This document shows, in pieces, positions 15,823 to 23,199 of a DNA stretch of 35,214 nucleotides; position 1 is the stretch's first letter; each line of letters opens with the position of its first letter. The DNA lies in assembly GCA_020638135.1 (NCBI GenBank), contig JACKJE010000027.1, positions 1 to 35,214 on the forward strand, given 5' to 3'. The position numbers were made by a program, and so were the translations under genes. The stretch comes from Methylobacteriaceae bacterium (GTDB taxonomy: Bacteria; Pseudomonadota; Alphaproteobacteria; Rhizobiales; Beijerinckiaceae). The notes beneath the pieces are model-generated. The model was not told the origin of the DNA. It did no database searches and saw nothing but the letters and a program-made list of their open reading frames with translations.

Positions 15823-16296
15823 ATGCTTGTGGAGCCAGGCGTGTGTGAGGAGTCGCCAGTGAACCCGCCACCCCTGAAATTGCACGCGCTTCGAATTCAG
15901 ACCAGCGAAGACGACCTGCCGGCGGATCGCTTCAACGATCACGTCAACAACGCGCGCTATTTTCACTTCATCAACCTGACCTTTCAGTCCTGGTATCGGG
16001 CCATGGGTATCCGCGGGGGCATTCCTGACCAGTCTGCAATGATGGCGCATGTGAGCTATGATTTTCGCGGCGAGTTAAAGCCGCCAACGGTCGCGGAATG
16101 CCGGATCGACGTTTCGCGCGTGGGCGTCACAAGCCTGGAACATGCAATCGAGATCTTCGACCTGGGGCTGGACGGCAATCAGACGCCAAACTCCGTCGGA
16201 CGCGGGCGCGCCGTGCACGTGTGGGTGAACAGGAGCGCCCGCTCGAAAATACCCTGGCCCGCCGAGGTCTTGTCCAAATGCTGGCCGGGCGAATAA
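15823..16296 (+). CDS. Hotdog-fold acyl-CoA thioesterase (4HBT-like)
   Basis: A 157-residue hotdog protein. FNDHVNNARYFHFINL is the 4-hydroxybenzoyl-CoA-thioesterase/FadM-like signature: an aspartate opposite the thioester and the conserved NNARYF. The remainder gives the expected beta strands (SYDFRGELKPP; GRGRAVHVWVN). It would release an acid from its CoA ester in the cytoplasm. The start may instead be GTG 15859, which has GAGGAG 7 nt upstream and yields 145 residues; conserved sequence begins after either. It is the last gene of the plus-strand operon, 22 bases after the small protein. Confidence 0.85.
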   Translation: MLVEPGVCEESPVNPPPLKLHALRIQTSEDDLPADRFNDHVNNARYFHFINLTFQSWYRAMGIRGGIPDQSAMMAHVSYDFRGELKPPTVAECRIDVSRVGVTSLEHAIEIFDLGLDGNQTPNSVGRGRAVHVWVNRSARSKIPWPAEVLSKCWPGE

Positions 16297-16539
16297 CAAC
16301 CGGGCACGTTCGAGCAGCGAAAACTCCGACCGCGATCGGACTTTGCCTTGCGGTTCTGAGCCGGAAACCAACTTTCGCCTGACAGCGCCCCGGAAGCGGA
16401 CTCCTCGTGCGGCCGTACGGGATCACGTGCTGCCGGATCGGTTTGGACGATAGGCGAATGCCGCCTGGGAGGCATCCGCGGGGCCGCGATCCAATCGCGC
16501 CTTCAAGCATTTGTTATATGGTCGATTTTGGTAGCCGTA
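16297..16539. other. Intergenic, thioesterase to tRNA-Thr
   Basis: About 240 bases with no recognised gene. It adjoins the 3' end of the tRNA and so would be the expected place for a mobile-element junction. I saw no copy of the tRNA 3' end, no integrase and no inverted repeats of insertion-sequence type. Confidence 0.5.
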
Positions 16540-16615
16540 TGGTGCCGCAAGAGGGATTCGAACCCCCGACCCCCTCATTACGAATGAGGTGCTCTACCAG
16601 CTGAGCTATTGCGGC
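16540..16615 (-). tRNA. tRNA-Thr (anticodon CGU)
   Basis: A full cloverleaf on the minus strand, 76 nt including an encoded CCA. The acceptor stem GCCGCAA pairs with TTGCGGC; the D-arm is GCTC...GAGC. The anticodon arm CCTCA-TTCGTAA-TGAGG gives anticodon CGT. The T-arm has GTTCGAAT. It reads ACG codons. Its 3' end faces the catabolic block at 6.75-16.3 kb. Confidence 0.97.
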
Positions 16616-16747
16616 GGCGGGCGCCGAAGCCGGCGCGAGCGGGCTTCTCATATCGGCGTCGGGCGCATTTGACAATGCCTGCGCACGTCCGCGCCGAGTT
16701 GAAGCCGGTTTACCGCGCGCCAGCGGATTGTTACCCCTTGCCTCCCC

Positions 16748-18714
16748 ATGCCGACCCGCAAACCGCCCTCGTTCCAACTCCGCCCATTCAAGGACGTCGC
16801 CGTGGACGCCGGCCGCTTCGTCGCGCTCGGGCCCGAGCCGTGGCTGGAGTTGCGCCCGACGACCGCATTCCGCGCCAGCGCGACGATCGAAATCTGCTAT
16901 GCCGCAGGTCTCGCCGACCGCATCGCCAGGCCTGTCCTGCAATTTCGCGCGCGCGGCGGGCGCGTCTGGAACGCCCTCATGCCCGCCCCATCCGAAGGCG
17001 CCGGCTACTGGCGGGGCCGCGTGCCGCCAGAGACCGTCGAGATTCGCATCAGCCCTACGGATACGCCGGGCGCGTTCGATTTCGCCATCGAATCCGTGCG
17101 CGCGCTCTCCTCGCGCGAAATGATGCGCCTGCGCATGGCCTCGCCCAAGCGCGGCCTGTTCGCGACCGGCGCGCGCATGGTGCAGTTGCGCGAGGAAGCC
17201 GATCTCAACCTGCGCTGGGTGCTGGAACGCGCCGAGACGCAGAATTTCGACACCTGGCGCGCGCGACGTCGCCGCGTGACGCCGGTCGCGCCGCCGACCC
17301 GGACGCAGGTCACGATCTCCATCGGCGCGGCGCTCGACGCTGAGGCCGTCGCGCGCTCCTGCGCATCGCTGCTCGCCCAGACGCATGCCGACTGGCGCGT
17401 GCTCCTGTCGGACGCCTCGACTGAAACAGCCGCCTGGGCCAAAGCGCATCCCGACCCTCGGATTTCGCACGCAAGACGGAACGGCGACGCCTGCTGGATT
17501 TTCCTGCGCGCCGGCGACCGGCTCGCGCCCCATGCGCTGTCGGCCTTCCTCGCCGAATTCGCGCGCAACCCGGCATTCGAGATCGTCTACGCCGACGATG
17601 TTCGGCCGGCGCCGACCCGCGGCGGGAAGTCGGAGGCGCATTTCAAACCCGACTGGAGCCCGACGCGGCAGGCCTACAGCCCCTACGTCGGGCGCGCCGC
17701 CATGCTGCGCGACGAAGTCGCGCGACGCTATCTCGACGCCGAAATCGGCGCGCCGCAGCGACTGGTCGACGCCGCGCTGGCGGAAGCTTCGCCGGGAACG
17801 GTCGGCCATATCGCGCGCGCGCTGGTCGAGATCGGCGACGACGACGCCACGCCGCCGCGCCTGAGCAAAACGGCGCCGGCGCGCGCGCTGGCGCGCAAGG
17901 TTACGATCGTCATTCCCTCGCGCGACAAAGGCGCGCTTCTGACGCGCTGCCTCGATTCGATTTTTTCCCGCACGCGCAACGCCGATTACGACGTGCTCGT
18001 CGTCGACAATGGAACGGTCGAGCCGGCCGCGCTCGCCGCGCTCGCGCGCATGAGGCGCGCGGAGCCGCGCCTGACGGTCGAGCCCAACCCGATGCCGTTC
18101 AACTTTTCGGCGCTCTGCAACTTCGGCGCGCGCGCGCGCGCGGCGATACGATCGTCTTCCTCAATAACGACACGGTCGTGCTGCAACCGCACTGGCTCGC
18201 GCGGATGCTCGAATTCGCGGCTGAGTCCGATGTCGGCGCGGTCGGGTGCAAGCTGCTTTTCCCGACCGGACGCGTCCAGCACGCCGGCGTGGTTCTCGGC
18301 ATGGGCGGCGTCGCCGGACATTTCGACGCGGGGATCGGCCGGCGGGCGCACGGCTGGCTCGGCGGATCGCTCGGGCCCCACGAGACGTCGGCGGTCACCG
18401 CCGCCTGCCTCATGGTCGAGCGCTCCAAGTTCGAGGCGGTCGGCGGCTTCGACGCCGACAATCTGCCGGTCGATCTCAACGACATCGACCTGTGCCTGCG
18501 GTTGAATGCGCGCGGCTGGCGAACAATCTGCGATTGCCGCACGATGCTTGCGCATCGCCAATCCGCCAGCCGCGGCGGCGGCGCCCTGCGCCTGCAGCGC
18601 GTCTATCGCAAGGAGCGCGAAATCTTCCTGGCGCGCTGGGGCGCCGCGATCCGCAACGATCCCTTCTTCAATCCGAACCTGTCGCTCTACGACCACGAGC
18701 CAAAGCTCGGATAA
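16748..18714 (+). pseudogene. Family 2 glycosyltransferase, frameshifted in a GC repeat
   Basis: Two consecutive frames together encode one protein of about 654 residues. The N-terminal 200 residues are unassigned. A degenerate GT-like segment (VTISIGAALDAEAVARSC) follows. A GT2 catalytic domain then begins at VTIVIPSRDKGALLTRCLDSI and continues in the second frame with GDTIVFLNNDTVV (metal-binding N-N-D), GWLGGSLGPHETSAVTAACL, and the EDxD-like position DLNDIDLCLRL. The break falls in alternating GC from 18126 to 18142. The frame must move by -1 (or lose 2 nt) to continue. Without that, translation ends at 18505 in nonsense sequence. Such proteins decorate surface polysaccharides. The break may be mutation, phase variation, programmed shift or sequencing error. 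Confidence 0.8.
18126..18142. repeat. GC dinucleotide run, 17 nt, at the frameshift
   Basis: Uninterrupted alternating G and C within the glycosyltransferase gene, exactly where the reading frame changes. Removing one GC unit restores a continuous catalytic domain, so unit gain or loss would switch the gene off or on. Confidence 0.85.
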
Positions 18715-18767
18715 CGAGCTTCCCCGCCAATTGCCGCTTCTTGCGATCTGGATGCGCGAAAGCGCGC

Positions 18768-19439
18768 TCACGCGCGTCCGATGCGGAAGCCCCAATTGCG
18801 CCACGAACGCGACTTGCCTTCGCGACGCGGCGCCGCCCTGCCGAGCGCGCGGACGATGAAGGACACTTTCGATACGCCGGGCGTCAGATCAGGGCCGCGC
18901 CCGGCCAGGCGTTCGCCGGCAAGGAAACGATAGGCGAGAATGCGCCGCGGCGTGGTCTCGCTGACGCGATGCGCGCGCTCCTCGTCGGATGTCGGCGCGC
19001 GCCCGTAGGCGCGACGGATCGCCTCGCGCCATTCGCGCGCCTGCTGTTCGTGGATCGCGTAGGCGACCACGCCGACGAAGTCGTGCTCCGACGCGCAGAA
19101 CAGCTCGAACAAGGGATCGTCGCAATAGGTCGCCCGTTTCGAATTGTGCGAACCACGCCCCTCGAGGTTTTCGCGCGCGAGGAAACGATAGGCGGCGATC
19201 CGCCGAGGCGTCGTCTCGCCGAGCCTGTGCGCGTGAATCTCCTCTTCGGTCGGCGGGCGCCCGCATGCGCGCGCCATTTCCGCGCGCCATTCGGCGAATT
19301 GTCGTTCGTGCAACGCGAAGGCGACGAGGCCGACCAGATCGTCGTCGCTCGAAACGAAGATGGGGAACGCCTGGTCGCGGCTGCGGTCGCCGCGTGTCGT
19401 CAGGCCCGACGCTTGTCCGATTTCTACGCTGTGAAACAT
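18768..19439 (-). CDS. Uncharacterised protein of two 69-residue tandem repeats
   Basis: A 223-residue protein built of two homologous units, residues 28-96 and 114-182, with 42 of 69 positions identical by my manual alignment. Each unit holds a (V/L)VGxVA(F/Y)A(L/I)HE segment, a conserved tryptophan (EWR), GRxPT and the strongly conserved ETTPRRIxAYRFLA, ending in GRG. A basic tail of 40 residues follows (RAAPRREGKSRSW). There is no signal peptide. I do not recognise the family. The gene converges on the glycosyltransferase and is divergent from the 445-base region before the outer-membrane protein. Confidence 0.7.
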   Translation of the reverse strand: MFHSVEIGQASGLTTRGDRSRDQAFPIFVSSDDDLVGLVAFALHERQFAEWRAEMARACGRPPTEEEIHAHRLGETTPRRIAAYRFLARENLEGRGSHNSKRATYCDDPLFELFCASEHDFVGVVAYAIHEQQAREWREAIRRAYGRAPTSDEERAHRVSETTPRRILAYRFLAGERLAGRGPDLTPGVSKVSFIVRALGRAAPRREGKSRSWRNWGFRIGRA

Positions 19440-19884
19440 GACGCTGAAACACAGAAAGAGAAAACGTCACGATGCGTTCGATTGCCGACAAATGATCGCC
19501 TGCCACGAGCGCCCGCTCAGCACGTTCGTATGCTACGCGCAAATTTCGCGAATTGGCGGAAAAATTGATCGACGTCGATCGTTAGGGTTATCGGCGCCCG
19601 CCGCGTTCACGCTCGCTTAACCACGAGCGGATCGATTGCAGCGCCGCGGCAAGAACCGGCGCGGAAATCTCTTTACGTTAAAACTGCATTAGCGAATTCG
19701 CTCGTAATGTCGCGATCTCGATGATGACTACTCGATTGATTTTAAGCGATCTTCGATTCGTCACCCAACGAGCCGAACGATTGCATTCGTCGACCGTCGC
19801 AGCGCCGGGCCAGGCTGCGACGACATCGGCAAACGTGTGACCAGCAGCGGCGCCAAAGCGTGCGCCCGAGTAAAGGACAGAGAT
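19440..19884. other. 445-base intergenic region upstream of the outer-membrane protein
   Basis: No gene is recognised. A perfect 14-bp palindrome, GATCGACGTCGATC, lies at 19567-19580. The stretch 19676-19760 is AT-richer than the surroundings and may carry a promoter or a long leader for the outer-membrane protein gene; AGGACAGAG at 19874-19882 is its likely ribosome-binding region. Confidence 0.4.
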
Positions 19885-20632
19885 ATGCGTATGGTTCGAA
19901 TTCTGGCGGCTGCCCTTGCGGCTTCCACGATCGCCGGCGGCGCAATGGCCGCCGATCTTCCCTCCCGCAGGGCGCCGCCTCCGGCCTATGTCGCGCCTGC
20001 GCCGATCTTCACCTGGACCGGCCTGTATGTCGGCGTGAACGGCGGCGGCTGGTTCAACAATTCGCGCATTGCGCCGTTCGCTGGCGTCGACGGCAAGCTT
20101 CGGCGGTGGCGGCGGGCTCATCGGCGGCACGCTCGGCTACAACTGGCAGACGGCAAGTCGCGTCGTGGTCGGCGTCGAGACCGATCTCGACTACCGCGGC
20201 AAGGCGACGGTCACCCCGCCGCTCAGCGCCTCGAGCCCGACCAACGACGGCTATCTCGGCACGGTGCGCGGCCGCATCGGCTATGGCTTCGACCGCGCGC
20301 TGATCTTCGTCACCGGCGGCCTTGCCTATGGCAACGCTGCGGCGCCCAACGCCATCGTCTCCCTGCCGCTCGGCGCATTCGGCGTGCGTACGGACAAACC
20401 GGGCATGCAGACCGGCTGGACGCTCGGCGCCGGCGCGGAATTCGCGGTGACCAACAATTGGTCGGTCAAGGGCGAATATCTCTATGTCGATCTCGGAACG
20501 AAGGGCGTGCCCTACGTGAATGCGGCGCTCGTGCCAGCCAATATCGGCGAGAAGACCGCCGACCACGTCGCCCGCGTCGGCGTGAACTACCGCTTCGGCT
20601 TTGGCGGCGCGCCGGTCTACGCGAAATACTGA
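19885..20632 (+). pseudogene. Outer-membrane beta-barrel protein (Omp25/RopB-like), 1-nt frameshift
   Basis: The first frame gives a signal peptide (MRMVRILAAALAAS..., cleaved after AMAA) and the family start PAPIFTWTGLYVGVNGGG. The second frame supplies the remaining barrel: FGGGGGLIGGTLGYNWQ, GRIGYGFDRALIFVTGGLAYG, WTLGAGAEFAVTNNWSVKGE and the C-terminal GVNYRFGFGGAPVYAKY. The change of frame lies between about 20092 and 20103; dropping one A of the pair at 20095-20096 gives a continuous 248-residue protein. Without it the product is a misread arginine-rich protein. The intact paralogue at 32139 ends in the same VxAKY. It may be mutated or a base-call error. Confidence 0.8.
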
Positions 20633-20657
20633 TCGGACCCGCAGGTTCGACAAGAAG

Positions 20658-20689
20658 CGCCCGGCCTCACGGCCGGGCGTTTCGCTTTG
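20658..20689 (+). terminator. Rho-independent terminator after the outer-membrane protein
   Basis: A 9-bp perfect stem CGCCCGGCC / GGCCGGGCG (20658-20666 and 20671-20679) with loop TCAC, followed by TTTCGCTTT. It lies 26 bases after the stop and may also serve the convergent host-attachment-family gene, whose stop is at 20696. Confidence 0.8.
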
Positions 20690-20695
20690 GCGCGC

Positions 20696-21154
20696 TCAAG
20701 CCTTGCCTAGCTTGCCGAGGATCTGTTCGATGTCGCCGATCCGGTGATGCGTCAGGTCCTTGGCGACTTCGCCCTTCACATGCTTGAGCGTCTCGCTGTG
20801 CAGGCTCTTACGCAGGTCTCCGAGCACCTTGGGCGGCGCAACGAGCGTAATCTCCTTGCAGGCGCCGGTGCGCACCGCTTCGTCGACCTCGGCCGCCACG
20901 CTTTCCGCGAAACGATGTTCGGCGAGATCGTGCCAGTCGGTCGTCTCGACCGCGCTGCGCGCGCCGCCGACGCTCGCCATTGCGCGACCCGGCGCGTCCG
21001 AACCCTGCTCATGCGTCGCCGGATTGTCGTCGAGCCGGACCGAGGCGCGCCTGAGATCGAGCAGGTCGGCGTCGCCCTCGTTGCGCAGGAACAGCGCCTT
21101 GCGGCCGTCGCCGACGAGAACCCAAGCCTTGTTGTGAATGCGGATCAGCGTCAT
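20696..21154 (-). CDS. Host attachment family protein
   Basis: A 152-residue cytoplasmic protein of the 'host attachment' (Host_attach/baeRF-like) family, named after a plant-interaction gene but with no defined biochemistry. Visible family features are an early WVLVGDGRKALFL strand near residues 10-22, an HRFAESVAAEVDEAV helix, and the core ITLVAPPKVLGDLRKSL. I set the start at ATG 21154, which has GGGGAAGG just upstream, rather than the longer frame to 21223. It converges with the outer-membrane protein gene and is divergent from the small lipoprotein. Confidence 0.85.
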   Translation of the reverse strand: MTLIRIHNKAWVLVGDGRKALFLRNEGDADLLDLRRASVRLDDNPATHEQGSDAPGRAMASVGGARSAVETTDWHDLAEHRFAESVAAEVDEAVRTGACKEITLVAPPKVLGDLRKSLHSETLKHVKGEVAKDLTHHRIGDIEQILGKLGKA

Positions 21155-21280
21155 CGCCTTCCCCTTTGTTGTTGGACATGAATTCAACGCCGCGCCGTTC
21201 GGGGGCGCGATGATTTCGCGCAAGGACTGCGGCGCGGCGGCATTCGCCTTTTGCTAACGCGCAGACGGCACAATGGCCGA

Positions 21281-21559
21281 ATGCGATTTGCTCTCGTCCT
21301 GCTCGCCCTCGCGAGCGCCTCGGCAACCGGCGGCTGCGCCGTCGTCACCGCCGTCGGCGCCGTGGGTTCGGCCGGGGTGACCGCCGTCTCGACAGTCGGC
21401 GGGCTTGCTGCCTCCGGCGCAAAGCGCGACGCTGTCCGGGGCGAGTTCGCTCGCCCGCGCCGCGCCGCGCGTCGACGGCTCGGACCGCCCTCAGCAGGCC
21501 GCCGCGCAATAGATCAATTGCCGCCTTCCAGCAGCCGGCGCGCGATCACCATCGCCTGA
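21281..21559 (+). CDS. Small lipoprotein, C-terminus doubtful
   Basis: ATG 21281 starts a lipoprotein-type signal (MRFALVLLALASASATGGC) with C19 as the likely lipidated cysteine, followed by a Val/Gly/Ala-rich stretch. The frame as given reaches 21559 with an arginine-rich tail and overlaps the convergent dehydrogenase gene by 46 bases. In the +1 frame the sequence from about 21432 reads LSGASSLARAAPRVDG and stops at 21512, just before the neighbour's stop, which looks more natural. A 1-nt frameshift near 21420-21435 would give about 76 residues. Function unknown. Confidence 0.45.
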   Translation: MRFALVLLALASASATGGCAVVTAVGAVGSAGVTAVSTVGGLAASGAKRDAVRGEFARPRRAARRRLGPPSAGRRAIDQLPPSSSRRAITIA

Positions 21560-23199
21560 ACCTCCGCCGCGCCCTCGAAAATATTGAGGATGCGGGCGTC
21601 GCACAGCACGCGCGAGATCGCATATTCAAGCGCGAAGCCGTTGCCGCCGTGGATCTGCAGCGCATTGTCGGCCGCAGCCCAGGCGACGCGCGCGCCGAGC
21701 AGCTTGGCCATGCCGGCTTCCAGATCGCAACGCCGCCCCTCGTCCTTCGCCCGCGCGGAAAAATAGGTGAGCTGGCGCGCGATATGCGTCTCGACCGCCA
21801 TCATCACGATCTTGTCGGAGACGCGCGGGAAGTTGATCAGCGCCTTGCCGAATTGCAGACGCTCCTTGGCGTAGCGCAGTCCGAGCTCCATCGCGCTCTG
21901 CGCGACGCCGACGGCGCGCGCCGGCGTCTGGATGCGCGCGGATTCGAAGGTCTGCATCAACTGCTTGAAGCCCTGGCCTTCCTCGCCGCCGAGCAGGTTC
22001 TCCGCCTTCACCTCGAAGCCGTCGAAGCCGATCTCGAATTCCTTCATGCCGCGGTAACCGAGCACTTCGATCTCGCCGCCGGTCATGCCCTGCGCCGGGA
22101 AGGGATTGGAATCGTCGCCGCGCGGCTTTTCGGCGAGCAGCATCGACAGGCCCTTGTAGCCCGGCTCGTTCGGATTGGTGCGCACCAGCAGCGTCATCAG
22201 GTCGGCGCGGACGGGATGGGTGATCCAGGTCTTGTTGCCGTAGACCTTGTAGACGTCGCCTTCCTTCACCGCGCGCGTGCGCAGGCTCGCGAGGTCCGAT
22301 CCGGTGTTCGGCTCGGTGAACACGGCCGTCGGCAGGATTTCGCCGGACGCGATCTTGGGCAGGTAATGCGCCTTCTGCTCGGGCGTGCCGCCTGCCAGGA
22401 TCAGCTCCGCAGCGATTTCCGGCCGCGTGCCGAGCGAGCCGACGCCGATATAGGCGCGCGACAATTCTTCTGTCACGACGCACATCGAGGTCTTCGACAG
22501 GCCCATGCCGCCGAATTCTTCCGGGATCGTCAGGCCGAACACGCCGAGATCGGCGAGGCCCTTGATGACGTCGAGCGGAATGTACTCGTTCTTCAGATGC
22601 CACTTGTGCGCGTTCGGGATGACTTCCGCTTCCGCGAACTTGCGCATTTCGGTACGGATCGCCTCCAGCGTCTCGTCGAGGCCGGGCTCGCCAACGGTCG
22701 CATGCGCCTCGGCATGGTCGATGAGATCGGCGAGGCGCGCGCGGTTCTTGGCCGTATTGCCGGACGCGATCACGCCCTCGACCGCCGGCGTGCGACGCTT
22801 GGCGATCTGCTCAGGCGTCAGTCCGAAATCGCCGGGACGCACCATCTCGCCCTGGCTCATCGGAATGCCGCCGAAAATCTGCGCGACATATTCGCTGAGG
22901 CCGATGCGGGTCAGCAGAACTTCAGTCTCGCCGAGCTTGCCTTCGCTCTGCATGCGCTCGGCGTAATGGATCATCTCGCGCACCGCCTGCACATAGGTGG
23001 CGAGCCAGGACAGGCCGTGGGATGCATGCTGCTCGCGCTCGAGCAGGGCGGACGAGATCTTGCCGTCCTTGGAGACCAGCGCTCGCACGCCCTCGATCGC
23101 ATCGCGATAGAAGCCGTCAACCGCATTCAGCGCGGCATTGGCCTCGTCGAGCCATGGGCCGGTCGCTGTCGCATTCTTTTCGAGGGCGGCCGCAGTCAT
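21514..23199 (-). CDS. mcd: (2S)-methylsuccinyl-CoA dehydrogenase
   Basis: A 561-residue flavoenzyme converting (2S)-methylsuccinyl-CoA to mesaconyl-CoA in the ethylmalonyl-CoA pathway, which regenerates glyoxylate during growth on C1 or C2 compounds. It carries the family's distinctive N-terminal domain of about 150 residues (LSWLATYVQAVREM; GGIPMSQGEMVRP) before the acyl-CoA dehydrogenase core. Core signatures are TAVFTEPNTGSDLASLRTRA, KTWITH, GGEIEVLGYRGMKEFEIGFD and IHGGNGFALEYAISRVLCD. The start is ATG 23199 with GGAGAG 5 nt upstream, typical for the family. The frame has no stop before it and continues into the DUF808 gene upstream. Confidence 0.93.
   Translation of the reverse strand: MTAAALEKNATATGPWLDEANAALNAVDGFYRDAIEGVRALVSKDGKISSALLEREQHASHGLSWLATYVQAVREMIHYAERMQSEGKLGETEVLLTRIGLSEYVAQIFGGIPMSQGEMVRPGDFGLTPEQIAKRRTPAVEGVIASGNTAKNRARLADLIDHAEAHATVGEPGLDETLEAIRTEMRKFAEAEVIPNAHKWHLKNEYIPLDVIKGLADLGVFGLTIPEEFGGMGLSKTSMCVVTEELSRAYIGVGSLGTRPEIAAELILAGGTPEQKAHYLPKIASGEILPTAVFTEPNTGSDLASLRTRAVKEGDVYKVYGNKTWITHPVRADLMTLLVRTNPNEPGYKGLSMLLAEKPRGDDSNPFPAQGMTGGEIEVLGYRGMKEFEIGFDGFEVKAENLLGGEEGQGFKQLMQTFESARIQTPARAVGVAQSAMELGLRYAKERLQFGKALINFPRVSDKIVMMAVETHIARQLTYFSARAKDEGRRCDLEAGMAKLLGARVAWAAADNALQIHGGNGFALEYAISRVLCDARILNIFEGAAEVQAMVIARRLLEGGN

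Noticed and set aside
16514..17809. Minus-strand open frame of 431 codons
   Set aside because: Overlaps the tRNA-Thr gene and the glycosyltransferase antisense; no protein-like features.
18880..19370. DNA-level repeats that might be a CRISPR or insertion element
   Set aside because: They are the two coding units of the 223-residue protein, diverged and in frame, not short identical repeats with spacers.
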